DNA from: Nicotiana tabacum
Taxonomy: Eukaryota; Streptophyta; Magnoliopsida; Solanales; Solanaceae
DNA length: 64,000 nt
Direction of reading: 5' to 3'
NCBI RefSeq assembly: GCF_000715075.1
Contig: NC_134082.1
Span: 105,750,399 to 105,814,398, forward strand
In this document: in pieces, positions 23,521-36,079 of the stretch
Layout of the letters: each line of letters begins with the position of its first letter
How positions within the stretch are numbered: the stretch's first letter is position 1
Notes under the pieces: model-generated
The model's input: the letters and a program-made list of their open reading frames with translations, nothing else
Databases searched by the model: none
Told to the model about the DNA's origin: nothing
Made by a program: the position numbers and the translations under genes

Positions 23521-25495
23521 TATAATTACATAATATCGATCTCATGTTAATTTTTTTATTTAGGCTAATTCATAGCTATTTTAGAATACCCAACCCTCGA
23601 GGTTTCATGTTTGACTCTTAATTTGCAAATTTATATTTACCCACATATGAGTAATTTAAATTAGTCCAAATCTTTTAAATAAAGGTATTTATATGGTTTA
23701 TCTTTATTCCATTATCTGTTCAATTTCCTTAATCGTGTGCATAAATTGAAACTGAAATAACAATAATGTACATAATATTCCTTCTTCCTTTTTTTTCCCA
23801 GTGAATCTATCCTACTAATCATTACAGAGTGATTGACACCTATTATAACAAAAATCCTAAGGTTTGTAAAATAATTAAAAATTGATGCACTGTAAGGAGA
23901 GTTTGAACAGTAACGAAAATTCACACATATGCACGGCTAATTTCTCTAACTTTTACTTCTAAAGAATTGCCCTTCATTGTGTAATCATTGTATCCCCTAA
24001 TTAATATCATATCATGGCTTGGTATTGAACCACCATTACACTTCTTTACCCAAACGAATGTGTAGGATAATTTTTTTTTTATATACACAAGTGAACAAAT
24101 CGACATACATGCACTATAAAAGCTAGCCACTTAGCGTCTTACGATACCACCGCTAGTTTCCTCAATACGAATCTTCTCTGAGTATTTTGCCTCTTTGTTT
24201 CATTAAGAGCAAGGAACTAATTATCCAAATTTTCTACTCTTTAGGTCACTAAAAACGTGCAGCTATAAGATAATGGGCTTAGCCCACTCCGATTTATTTA
24301 ATAAATAACCAAAATCAACTATATAAGTATAGTTTAAAAATTTAGCCACTAACCACTTATTTAGTACCATATCTCATATAGTAAAAATATTTCCTTCTGT
24401 AACTTAATATTTGACCCCAATATCTACAAATTAAATTAGTTCTCCAGTCTCCTAATTAATAGGTGTATAAATATTTCGAATTATTAGAGCTTGCATCTTT
24501 TTTTGCAAAGCGGGTATAAGTTTAAAGATAGCTCAAAAACTGAGCATAGATGCAAATGCCCCTTATTTACCTATTCAATGTTTTAGTCTCTTTTCCATAA
24601 ACAAAGAAAACAGATCAGAAACGAGCCCAACAGACCCCAAATATTTAAGCCCAACTATCTCTCTTCTTCAAAACTGAGCTATGTTCTTGAAACCAAATAA
24701 GAAGATTTTAAGTTGACCCAAAATGCTTTTAGACAACAAATTTAACTTCTGATAAACAAAAAAAATCTGATGGTTATAGAAAATCAAGTTTGCATTTAAA
24801 ATCTTCTCTGTACCTGGCAAGATTACTAAATAAGACTAAAAATTGTTTTGGATCAAATATAACTTAAAAAAAGTCAATTCACTAATAATGACTCCTATTC
24901 TTTATTAGTACCTTATAATTCAAAACTCAATGGCTATACTTTTTTTTTGACGTGTCGTATGTAATTTTATAACGTTTATTCAATATGATATTGAGTTGAA
25001 TTGGAACTTTTTTGTTTTTTATTTGCCTAAGCTCGACTTTATTACCTTCTTATTCTTCTTTTTTTTGTAAGAAATATTAGTTTTTTTTTGGCAATCTATG
25101 GAAGGAAACCTTGTATATGAAGGTCGGACTAAAAGGAAGAAAATTTATTTCAATATACCCATTTATCGGAAAACAAAAAAAAAAATCAATTTTAAATTGC
25201 TTCTTCAAGAATTGAGCATAACTAATCTCAGCACAACTAATCTTCAAACCAAACGACCCCTTAAAATCATATACTACTAGTTATTGCAAAATTAACACCA
25301 CAAAGAGTGCTACTCTGTGCTCGCTAATTTAAAGTTTCAAATAGTGTATAGAAATGTAACAATTTTAATTCCTAATAGCTAATCCAGACAAACTCTCAAA
25401 TCTGGCCCACAATAAAAAGCTTAGTGTAAAGCCCAATAAGATCATGTTATTAACCAGGTCCAGTCCATGGGGACAGCAGTGGATCAAACGAATTT
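23521..25495. other. AT-rich intergenic sequence
   Basis: No gene, RNA or clear repeat recognised. Short frames here (for example around 25098-25280) have no recognisable domain and AT-rich composition. Confidence 0.6.
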
Positions 25496-25612
25496 GTGAA
25501 AATGGCATGTAGTAGCCACTAAATAAGGGTGTATTTAATTTTTATCCACTATTTAAAATGCTTATCAAAAATAGCAACTACTAAGGGGGAAAAGACACAA
25601 TTACCCTTTCTC
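25496..25612 (+). repeat. Left imperfect terminal inverted repeat of the MULE
   Basis: gtgaaaatggcatgtagtag and the following 90 bases align, with gaps, to the complement of 37310-37420. Confidence 0.6.
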
Positions 25613-25714
25613 TATTTCTTGTATAATCCCAAAATCGACGAGAACCCTTATTTCATTCGTTCAGAGTTCTGTGTTTCTTCATCTTCCTCGTATTCAAATT
25701 GCAATCTCAGTTAA

Positions 25715-25832
25715 ACTTCTGCTCCTTCATCTTCTCCGTCATCTTCCGTCATCTTCATCTTCATCTTCTCCGTCATTTTCTGTCCTTCATCTTCTCCGTC
25801 ATCTTCTCCGTCATCTTCGTTTTTCTTTATTT
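25715..25832. repeat. CATCTTCTCCGT-type microsatellite in the MULE leader
   Basis: Repeated ttcatcttctccgtcatctt and variants. It precedes the first palindromic array and the start of the ULP1-like gene, and may be transcribed as 5' UTR. Confidence 0.85.
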
Positions 25833-26109
25833 GTAAGTTGGTTCAATGTCGTGTGAAGTATGTGTGAAATTTCAAAAATTAGGATTATATGTTGATTCAG
25901 TGTAGTATATTTTGTGTGATTCTGTTTTTGATAAATTTTTAGTGTGTGAAATTTGAAATGTGTTTGTGGTTGATTCAATATATTTGATTATGTAGGTATA
26001 TTTCATAAAAATAGTTGTAGAAATTCATAAGCTTACTGTGATTATGAATTTTCAGTTAACTGTGTTTATTAAATGTAAGGAAGAAACGACATTAAATTTT
26101 GTAGTTGGA

Positions 26110-26565
26110 ATTCAAAGTTAAGGACTGATTGTCCTTAAATTTTGCACATGAAACTTGAAGTTAAGGACTAAGTGTCCTTAACTTTGGATGTTGAAAGTAT
26201 AAGTTAAGGACTGTATTTCCTTAACCTTTGCATTTACAATTTAAAGTTAAGGACTTATTGTCCTTAACTTTTGCACATGAAACTTGAAGTTAAGGACTAA
26301 GTGTCCTTAACTTTGGATGTTGAAAGTATAAGTTAAGGACTGTATTTCCTTAACCTTTGCATTTACAATTTAAAGTTAAGGACTTATTGTCCTTAACTTT
26401 TGCACATGAAACTTGAAGTTAAGGACTAAGTGTCCTTAACTTTGGAAGTTGAAAGTATAAGTTAAGGACTGTATTTCTTTAACATTTGCACTTAAAATTT
26501 AAAGTTAAGGATTGTATTTGCTTAACTTTTAAACTTGAAATTTTAAGTTAAGTCCTAATCTTTGT
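26110..26565. repeat. Palindromic TTAAGGAC array, block 1 (upstream of the ULP1-like gene)
   Basis: About ten units. Arms agttaaggac and gtccttaact enclose 4-6 variable bases. Linkers run in a fixed order (gcacatgaaacttga, ggatgttgaaagtata, catttacaattta), giving a higher-order unit of about 126 bp that repeats three times. It ends some 30 bases before the start codon at 26594. Confidence 0.92.
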
Positions 26566-27919
26566 TTGTTTTTCCTTCTTTTCTAGTGTTATAATGGAAG
26601 GCGATCATTTGTTTGATTTTGACGATTGGCGTAATTTTCTGGTATATTGGAAAGGAGATTTTCAATATAAGGAAACAATTAAAAGTTTTCTGTCAGATAG
26701 CCAATGGAAGAAATTGAGGGAAAGCATTTTTGGCAACTTCTTCAGATTACAAAGTGTGAAATTCTCGGGTAAACTTATGCATTGTGTATTGCTTTCTGAA
26801 ATTGTTAGTAATGAACCTGATTCGATGACCTTCAAGGTATTTGACCGCGATATTAAGTTTAATCGTGATGCATTCCATATTATTACTAGTTTGAAGTCTT
26901 ATTCGTCGCTTGACATGAAAGGTTTAAATGAGAAAGAGAATAGGCTTTTAAGAGTCTATTTCCCTGGAAAGGACAAAATTGAGTTGGCTGATTTGTATAG
27001 TTTTATTTCTAGTCGCCCACATGGTACAACTTCATCATTTGCTGGCAGTGATGATGATGCTTTGAAGTTGGCAACACTCTATTTTGTTGAGTCGGTTTTG
27101 ATGGGCAAGAGGAAAAATAGGAATGTGTCGGAGCAAATAATGAAAATTGTTGATGATGATGCACTTTGCGCTTCCTTCAACTGGGGCTCTCTTGCTTATG
27201 AGACGCTATTAAAATCATTGAAGAGTTGCTTGAAATCAAATGAGAATGATGTTTAGAAGGAGAAAGAGAAAGAAAAAGATATTGATAGCTACACTTTAGT
27301 TGGCTTTCCTTTTGCGTTTTGTGTCTGGATTATGGAAGTACTTCCTATTTTCCAAGAGAAACAATTTGTGAACTTCAAAGAAGTTGGTTATCCTCGAATG
27401 TTATGTTATTCTGAAATGAAGTCTCCACAATTTGATGCTCTTTGTAGAAAATATTTCCATAATAAAAAAGTAAGTTAATGTAATTACTATCTCTTTTTTT
27501 GTTTATTTGTTTTAGTTATATATACTTATGTTTAGTTTTTCTTATATAATAGGTGTTTAAGTTGATTGAGGTGTCACCCTTTATTCCCGTGGAAGAAGAA
27601 GATACACAGCCTCTTTGCGTGGAGGAGCCAGTTTCACAAGATCAAGGCTCAAGGTCTTCTTCCACACAATTTGACGAAGGCGTACTTAAGGAAATTGTTA
27701 GAGTATGTGTTTCTGCCTTTGAATAGTATTAGTTTTTTATTTGATTATTTCTTGCTTACGAACACCTTTTTTTATATTATGTTTTTTGATTCAGAGATTA
27801 TCAGAGAGTTTTAAGAAGGATTTGCAAGCAGAAGTTACCAGAGTTAATCAGAAAATTGCTGTATCAGAAAAAAAGATTGAGAACGAAATCAAGGTAATTT
27901 CAATGAACTTCGAATTGAA

Positions 27920-28330
27920 AGATAAGGACTTCTTGTCCTTAACTTTTGAACTTTGAAATGAAACTTAAGGACATTATGTCCTTAAGTTTTGAACTTGGAA
28001 TTCAAAGTTAAGGACTTCTTGTCCTTAACTTTTGAACTTGGAGTTCAAACTTAAGGATTGCATTTCCTTAAGTTTTGAACTTTAAGTTCAAACTTAAGGA
28101 CTGCCTGTCCTTACTTTTGAACTTTGAAATGAAACTTAAGGACATTATGTCCTTAAGTTTTGAACTTGGAATTCAAAGTTAAGGACTTCTTGTCCTTAAC
28201 TTTTGAACTTGGAGTTCAAACTTAAGGATTGCATTTCCTTAAGTTTTGAACTTTAAGTTCAAACTTAAGGACTGCTTGTCCTTACTTTTGTAACTTAGTT
28301 GAATATGCATGTCCTTAAGTTTTAAACATG
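27920..28330. repeat. Palindromic TTAAGGAC array, block 2 (inside an intron)
   Basis: About nine units with linkers tttgaacttggaattcaaag and tttgaactttaagttcaaac. A segment of about 190 bp is duplicated in tandem. The array fills most of the intron between exons ending 27893 and starting 28351. Confidence 0.92.
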
Positions 28331-29406
28331 TCCTTCTCTTTGTAACTTAGTTGCTTTCTCATGATTTAAAGAAAACTCTAGGATCAAAGCTTGATACTTT
28401 GATGAACATGTTTGGGAAAGCTGATCAGATGAACACAGATAGAGAATCTAGTGTTCCAGTTAGAAAATATGGAGTTGATGATCATTGTCGTGCTACTGAG
28501 CGTACTGGCATATTCAACCAAGATGCAGGTGGTGTTGAACGTGATTATATGGATGTGCATGCAGAGGGTCAGTATGAAAGAGAATTTAGAGATGCACATC
28601 TAGATGATGAAACTGAAAATGTTACTGATATTGGGAAAGGTTAGTTATAGATTTTGATTTTGATTTTCGTTGAAATGTATATTCAATAGATTAATACATA
28701 TAAACTATGCATGTGCATGTAGAAGTTTGTGGAGTGCCGGAGAAAATTTGTAGAGTTTGTGGATTGCAATCACAAGAGGATTTAACAAGTCCATTGGGGA
28801 CAAGTGTTAGCAAGATTGTATGCAAATGCTTAGAAGGAACGTATGATCTCTCTACACCGCTGTCATACAAAGAAAAATTTGGAGTTCAAACTTGTGCCAG
28901 TCAAGGTTAGATAAAATTTTCACTATATATTGTATCTTTATTTCATTATATATTGTATCTTTTGAAGCAGCAAGCAAAGAAGCTGGAGTGCAGCATCAAG
29001 AGAAAACTGGACTACAATCTCAAGACATAGGCAGAAGTGAGATTGGTTCCAAATCTATAGATGCAATATGTGATGATGATGATGTAGCTGGAATGATCTT
29101 GGATATTGCAAATGGTTAGGCAGTGCTTTTTTAATTTTATATATGTTTGTTTTAATTAAAGATTATTAACATGTTAGCTGTTGTAAATATTTTTGCAGAA
29201 TCTTGTCAACAAACATCTAAAGATCATGGTGAACAACTGCAAGATAAAGAAAATGTGGAATTGCAAGAAAAAGAAAATGCTGCACGCAATATTTTAGCTG
29301 AGTTGTCTCTTGAAAAAACACAAGAAGGTACTGTGGAGAAGACAGGTACTGATTGTGCCCTAATTATTATATGTACAATTGAAATTTTGTCTCTTCATTT
29401 GACCTG

Positions 29407-29480
29407 TTGCAGAAAACTAATATGAATATGTATATATATATATATATATATAGTGTCTATATATATATATATATATATAT
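29407..29480. repeat. (TA)n microsatellite at an exon border
   Basis: Two TA runs at 29431-29451 and 29458-29480 lie just before the basic exon that begins near the gtcgccag at 29481. They may have altered the splice site of the ULP1-like gene here. Confidence 0.85.
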
Positions 29481-29934
29481 GTCGCCAGTAGAGGAAAACA
29501 AAGAGGACACCAATGATGACAATATTAACCAATATAGAAGGAAAAGAAAGAGAGACAATATTGGTTATGATGGTCCGTCATTTTCTCTTCTTACTCCTAC
29601 TCCTCCAAGTAAGCTAATGGACATTGATGCGACTTTGACTATGGAGGGTGAAGGAAATGTTGAAGAAGAACTTGGTCGAGGTAAAAGGAACAAGAAGTTA
29701 AGCTGGCAGTTGAAATCTCCTTTTGATAAGGAAGGAAAAGCAGTAAGTTCCAAGGCAGACAATCAAAATACTCTGAAGAGTTCAGGTTGGATAAAATCAA
29801 CCTATACTCGTAGGTGTATTTTTCATTATGCCAAAGAAGATGAAAAATTAGTGAAGAAATTCATTGTGTGGTTGGGCAAGGAGAAAAGGAGAGGTCGCAA
29901 AAAAGAGTAAGTCTCTTAATGTGTTTCACTACAT

Positions 29935-30125
29935 CCTTAACTTCTGTGATTGTAAGACTAATTTTAGGACTAACTGTCCTTAACTTATAGATTCAAGTTT
30001 AAAACTTAAGTACTTCTTGTCCTTAAGTTTGAATTCAAAATTCATAAGCTAAGGACATGTAGTCCTTAAGTTTGAGTATCAAATTCAAAAGCTAAGGATA
30101 CTTGGTCCTTAAGTTATAGATTAAA
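29935..30125. repeat. Palindromic TTAAGGAC array, block 3 (inside an intron)
   Basis: About four degenerate units (aggactaactgtccttaact, taaggacatgtagtccttaa) between exons ending 29909 and starting 30165. Confidence 0.88.
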
Positions 30126-31384
30126 GTTTTCAAAACTCTAACTTGACATTTTCAAAATTTTCAGGGGACAAATTGATTTATATGCTGATGATAATAGTTT
30201 GAGGAAAAAACCATACAAATTGTATCATCAAAAAATCAGTAGCAAAATATTTTTCCTTGAGCTTTCAGATAGCAAATTTGTTCTTGATGATAAGGTTAGA
30301 TAATTCACAAGGCATTTATTTTTTCTATTATTAATTTATCATTTTTTCATTATTTTATGACTGATTTGTTATTGATTTGTTTTATTTTTTGCCTTTTTAT
30401 GAAGCATATTGACATTGCTCTCTATTATCTGAGAAAGAAGGAATGCTACCACCCTCGCGATCATCCTTTTCGATGCACAACTACTGATGTTCTTTTTGAT
30501 AATTATATGGCACTTGTGTATAAAGATTTCAGTGAAGATGCTAGTGATGAGTTTTGGTGTGCTGGTGATAATCAGTTATTTCTGACACCATATGTGTGGG
30601 GGACAACCGTAGATGTGGAATTGCATGGACTGAGGTTGACAAAATCTTTTTTCCATGTCGGCTTCCTTCAGAAGATGATGAAGTTGTGACACACTTTTTG
30701 TTGGGAGTATTGGACTTGAATCAAAAAAAGATTGATGTATATGATTTCATATACAATGAGCCATATGAAGCAGGAATGAACTACATGCAAATGTATGCAT
30801 GCATGATCCCCCATTTGCTAAAGTTCTCACAGTTTGACAAAAATCACAAGTCTTTTGGGAATGTCTTCAACAAATTTGATATACAGTGGCAAAGATCACC
30901 ACACAAACTGGATCGTACGTGTTATTATTTGTTATATTATTTATATGTACTTAAGATTTATTGTTTAATTCACTGCATATCTTACATTTCTCTTAGGACT
31001 GATTGTGGTGCATTCCTGATCAAATTTGTCGAGTTGCTGATGATTGGAAAGGACGTGCAGCAATTCCAACCCGAAGACATAAAAGACTTTCGAAAAGAAC
31101 TTGCTGCAAATCTTTGGGCACATGGTGAATGGAAAAGAAATTCTGGTTATGATACTCTACCAGAAAATGTTGGAGATGATTATGAGAGTGAAAATGAAAC
31201 ATTCTGTCCAAAGGAGTTGTAAAGAAATTGTGGTGTTATTTTTGTATAAAATTGCTGTAAAGGTGACATCTGAATTATGCCAGTTTAGGATAGTTCTGAA
31301 ATATTCTGTAAATTTGTGAAAAGGCACTTATATTTTGTTTTGTTGGCATAGCGTAATTTTTTGTAACAGCTATGCAAAATTACA

Positions 31385-33165
31385 ATTTCAAAAGTTAACT
31401 TGTATTTCAAACTTAAGGACTCCTGTAGTTAATGACAAACAGTCCTCAAGTTTTAAACATGGGACTATAACTTAAGGACCTCATGTCCTTAACTTTTGAA
31501 CTTGAAATTCAAAGTTAAGGACAGACAGTCATTACGTTTTTAACTTGTATTTCAAATTTAAGGACTCCTGTAGTTAATGACAAACAGTCCTCAAGTTTTT
31601 AACATGGGACAATAACTTAAGGACCTATGTCCTTAACATTTGAATTTAAAATTTAAAGTTAAGGACAGACAGTCCTTAAGTTTTTAACTTGTATTTCAAA
31701 TTTAAGGACTCAAAGTTAAGGACAGACAGTCCTCAAGTTTTTAACATGGGACTATAACTTAAGGACCTCATGTCCTTAACTTTTGAACTTGAAATTCAAA
31801 GTTAAGGACAGACAGTCATTACGTTTTTAACTTGTATTTCAAATTTAAGGACTCCTGTAGTTAATGACAAACAGTCCTCAAGTTTTTAACATGGGACTAT
31901 AACTTAAGGACCTATGTCCTTAACGTTTGAACTTAAAATTTAAAGTTAAGGATAGATAGTCCTTAAGTTTTTAACATGGGACTATAACTTAAGGACCTCA
32001 TGTCCTTAACTTTTGAACTTGAAATTCAAAGTTAAGGACATACAGTCATTACGTTTTTAATATGGGACTATAACTTAAGGACCTCATGTCCTTAACGTTT
32101 GAACTTAAAATTCAAAGTTAAGGACAGACAGTCCTCAAGTTTTTAACATGATACTATAACTTAAGGACCTCATGTCCTTAACTTTTGAACTTGAAATTCA
32201 AAGTTAAGGACAGACAGTCATTACGTTTTTAACATGGGACTATAACTTAAGGACAGGCAGTCATTACGTTTTTAATATGGGACTATAACTTAAGGACCTC
32301 ATGTCCTTAACGTTTGAACTTAAAATTCAAAGTTAAGGACAGACAGTCCTCAAGTTTTTAACATGATACTATAACTTAAGGACCTCATGTCCTTAACTTT
32401 TGAACTTGAAATTCAATGTTAAGGACAGATAGTCATTACGTTTTTAATATGGGACTATAACTTAAGGACCTCATGTCCTTAACGTTTGAAATTAAAATTC
32501 AAAGTTAAGGACAGACAGACCTCAAGTTTTTAATATGATACTATAACTTAAGGACCTCATGTCCTTAACTTTTGAACTTGAAATTCAAAGTTAAGGACAG
32601 ACAGTCATTACGTTTTTAACTTGTATTTCAAATTTAAGGACTCCTGTAGTTAATGACGAACAGTCCTCAAGTTTTTAACATGGGACTATAACTTAAGGAC
32701 CTATGTCCTTAACGTTTGAACTTAAAATTTAAAGTTAAGGACAGACAGTCCTTAAGTTTTTAACTTGTATTTCAAACTTAAGGACTCCTGTAGTTAATGA
32801 CAAACAATCCTCAAGTATTTAACATGGGACTATAACTTAAGGACCTCATATCCTTAACTTTTGAACTTGAAATTCAAAGTTAAGGATAGACAGTCCTTAA
32901 GTTTTTAACATGGGACTATAACTTAAGGACCTCATGTCCTTAACTTTTGAACTTGAAATTCAAAGTTAAGGACAGACAGTCATTACGTTTTTAATATGGG
33001 ACTATAACTTAAGGACCTCATGTCCTTAACGTTTGAACTTAAAATTCAAAGTTAAGGACATACAATCCTTAAGTTTTTAACATGATACTATAACTTAAAG
33101 ACCTCATGTCCTTAACTTTTGAACTTGAAATTCAAAGTTAAAGACAGATAGTCATTACGTTTTCA
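31385..33165. repeat. Palindromic TTAAGGAC array, block 4 (spacer between the two 3' ends)
   Basis: About 1.8 kb and roughly 40 units lie between the convergent 3' ends of the two MULE genes. Common versions are cttaaggacctcatgtcctt, gttaaggacagacagtcctt and a derivative ending cattacgttttt in which one arm has decayed. Neighbouring versions recur in the same order, so multi-unit blocks were amplified, with several near-identical stretches of 150-300 bp. Confidence 0.93.
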
Positions 33166-33346
33166 AAATTGCAAGTTGAACTTACTGACTCCTGTTAATA
33201 ACTTTTAATTGTTGAACTCAAAAGAAATTAAAAGAACGTAACATGATATAAATATTGAAAATCTAGGCATCCGCTCAAATTAGAATAATAATGAATACAA
33301 TCTATAGCAAAAACTTAAAAGAGTCGATAAACATAAGTGTATATTT

Positions 33347-36002
33347 CTACTCTTCTCTATGCTTTCTTGAAAATGGATGGAGTGCCAGAGAATATATACA
33401 AGCTGTTCTATTATGACCAATTCTTCTGCAACGACCACATTTGAATTTTATTTTTGATGGCTCGGTAGCAGGAATATGCCTTTTCTTTTGCCTTCTACCA
33501 GGTGGCACTTTGAAATCTGGAGGTTTAACAATTTGTGACTTAACACTCTCTGGTACAATCCATGAATCAGTATGTCCTACAGGATGTATTTGTCTTTTAT
33601 ATGTTTTCAGCCAAGATTCCTTTAAGTACCAGTGCGAACAAAAGTCAGACTTCTTGATATTTCTCTTCTCGATAGCTGCAATTGCATGTATGCATGGTAA
33701 TTCATCAAGTTGAAATTGAAAACAATCACATGTTCTTTTGTTTAAGTCTACCAAGAAAGTTATTCCTTCTTCTTCAACTCTAGAACGCCATGAATCAACA
33801 GGGAAGACCTTCAATGTTGAAAAATTATAAGTGAGTACATTATGTTAAAAAAATATCAAAATCATAATATAAACATAAAACATAATACTTACGTTCAAAG
33901 TAAATGCTAAATCTATTCTGTTCTTCAATTCCTCCGCTACCCAACAAGAAACATCATAAAATGTTCCTTCTGCTTTATTTCTTCTTTCATAAAACCAATG
34001 TTGTAGCTTCACTTGAATGAAATCCATCATTCTTAGTATAGGCAGCTCCCTTGCTTCTAATAGCACTGAATTCATCAACTCAACTATGTTTGTTGTGAGC
34101 ATGTCATATCTTCGTTGTGGACTACAAGAACGTGCCCATCTTTCTGGTGGTTCTTCCATCAAGTAGTCATAAGTTTTCTTATCTACATTTGCAATATCTG
34201 ACATGTATATGTCAAATTCTTTACGCTTGTATACTCTTGCAGCACTTTGGAAAAGTTTTACGACCTCACTTTTCACCTTTCTTCGCTTTAGGTTCTGCTC
34301 CAAATGATAGATGCAAATCCCATGATGGCTTTCAGGATATACCTTTACAATGCCATTCGCAATAGCTTGATGCCTGCCTGATAAAAATATCAAATTCTCA
34401 CGGCTCCCAATTGCATTGCGAAGCTGACTAAAGTACCACTCATAGGAATTGTTGTTTTCAGATTCTGCTATTCCAAAGGCTAATGGAAAAATTTGGTTAT
34501 TTGCATCTTTTGAAACTGAAATCATTAAAACACCACGATATTTTGACTTCAAAAAAGTCGCATCAACAACAATCACTGGTCTACAATGATTCCAACCAGC
34601 TATCGATGATCCATATGCGTAAAACATATAAAGAAACCTGAAAATACAATATAAAACAAGGTTAAAATACCCGAAGTTTAGGACAGTCAGTCCTTAACTT
34701 ACATTTACAAGTTATAAAGTTAAGGACATGTTGTCCTTAACTTTTATTTCAAAGTTCAAAACTTAAGGATAGGCAGTCCTCAACTTCTGGTTATAACTCA
34801 AAAGTTAACAAGGCTAAAGACAGCATGTCCTAAATTGTTTACCTGTTGTTGTCGTCTATCTTTATGTTAGTATAAGTTCCCGGGTTTTTACTTGTCATCA
34901 TATACAAGTATGAACACAATAATTCATAATTTTCTTCGGGACTTCCTCTTATTAAAGCGGAAGCATGTTGAATAGCACGCCACGCCTTGTGATATCCAAT
35001 GTCTAGTCCATGCAATTTTTGCATCTCTGCCATGACAAAAGCTGGTGTAACTTCAAATCTTGGGTCCCGAAGATTATCGATAATGTAACCACTAATCAAC
35101 TTTGAAGTAGCATGCCTTTGATCTGCTTTCCTAGTGTTAACAGAGCAATCATGCTTTTTCTCAAGCTTTACTATCTTGAATAATGTTGAGTCTTTAATTC
35201 TGAAAGCACGCACACACCAACGACACCTATCATCATTGCATGTCAACGAATATCTTGTTGAGCTTGATCTAACAACTTTGAATTCAAAATGTCCTTTGAT
35301 TGCTACATTAGAAAAACAATTAATTATGCTCTTCTTATTGTCAAATACTGATCCGACTTTTATTTGATCCAAAGAAGCATTTTCTCTTAATATTGTAGTT
35401 GGGGATTCTTTTTGTTTCAAATTTGATCTTCGTTTAGTTATTTGAGTGTAGGTTTTGTCAGCAACTACTTCGATTACCGGTGCACTCTCTAAGACTTGAA
35501 TACCCAAAGCTTGTTCGTTGTCAATCTCTATAATGCTTTGTCCTTCTACTTGAATAGAATCAAATGTTTGATGCACCTCTTCATTTAATGGTTGAGCTTC
35601 AACCATATCTACTTCAACTATCTGTTGGCATCGCTCTTGATTGTCATGTTGAGTTTTTGTGTTGGCATGTTCATTGCTTGTTGATGCAAAAACTCTTTCC
35701 GTAATATCAACTATGAAACGACAGCTCTTGAAGAGTGAATGAGTTTTTAGCAACTATATACATGTGTGAAGATCTAAATCTTTGGATACAAGCATTCCTT
35801 TGCTTGTTCCAAGGTTGATATCAAACCATATCACTATTTCAAACTTTTCACTATCCAATTCAATAAGCTCAAAAATCTGTTTAACGAAATCTTCAAACTG
35901 AATTGACTCAGGTGCTAGGAAAAACTTTGTTTGATGATCAAGATATTTATAGTCTTCAGTCCATCTACCATTAAAAGCAACTATTATGCATATTGTTTCC
36001 AT
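33347..36002 (-). pseudogene. MURA-type MULE transposase (PB1-like, MuDR, MULE DDE, SWIM, zinc knuckle), inactivated
   Basis: Reading on the minus strand, I take the start at 36002 (METICIIVAFNGRW), just after a ttgtag acceptor. An N-terminal PB1-like segment runs to an in-frame TAG at 35754-35756, and the same frame continues with the MuDR-type domain (VGSVFDNKKSI ... SLTCNDDRCRWCVRA). Exon 1 ends at 34843, exon 2 is 34637-33893 and exon 3 is 33808-33347, with consensus GT/AG borders and a correct frame at each join. Exon 2 is the DDE core: VVDATFLKSKYRG carries the first Asp, HHGICIYHLEQN the C/H motif and TTNIVELMN the Glu. The second Asp, normally in SDRH, is Gly here (FLSGRHQAI, near 34380). 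Exon 3 has a SWIM finger (CDC...CIH) and a CX2CX4HX4C knuckle (CGRCRRIGHNRTAC). The lesions make it inactive for self-mobilisation. Confidence 0.9.
34675..34835. repeat. Palindromic TTAAGGAC array, block 5 (intron of the transposase)
   Basis: Three to four degenerate units (aagttaaggacatgttgtcc, taggacagtcagtcctta) inside the first mapped intron of the transposase gene. Confidence 0.88.
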
Positions 36003-36079
36003 CCTACAAGTCAAGAGAATGGGAAATAAAGGACATACGTTATAAAGCAATCCTTGTAGAATTAAGAACAAGTGTAACA

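Larger units (their letters stand above)
26594..31222 (+). pseudogene. ULP1/C48 peptidase-like transposon gene (DUF1985 plus ULP1 domain), broken
   Basis: A spliced gene with an N-terminal DUF1985-type domain and a C-terminal ULP1-like cysteine protease domain (the SUMO-protease fold). Exon 1 (26594-27469) holds the N-terminal domain. It carries an in-frame TAG at 27254, after which the same frame continues with YTLVGFPFAFCVWIMEVLP up to a GTAAGT donor. Further exons with good borders lie at 27553-27702, 27795-27893 (coiled-coil-like), 28351-28639, about 28722-28905, 28969-29115 and 29199-29346, then about 29407-29909, 30165-30294 and 30405 onward. The protease part changes frame at 30597-30602, where one base is missing in a G run. 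Catalytic candidates are His 30692-30694 (HFLLGVLDL), Asp 30743-30745 (VYD) and Cys 31004-31006 (TDCGAF). So the triad survives, but the gene has at least one nonsense codon and one frameshift. Introns contain palindromic arrays. The function of such genes in MULEs is not settled. Confidence 0.82.

Noticed and set aside
23521..25495. Possible host gene between the nested LTRs and the MULE
   Set aside because: No exon with coding character, no splice-consistent frame and no recognisable domain.
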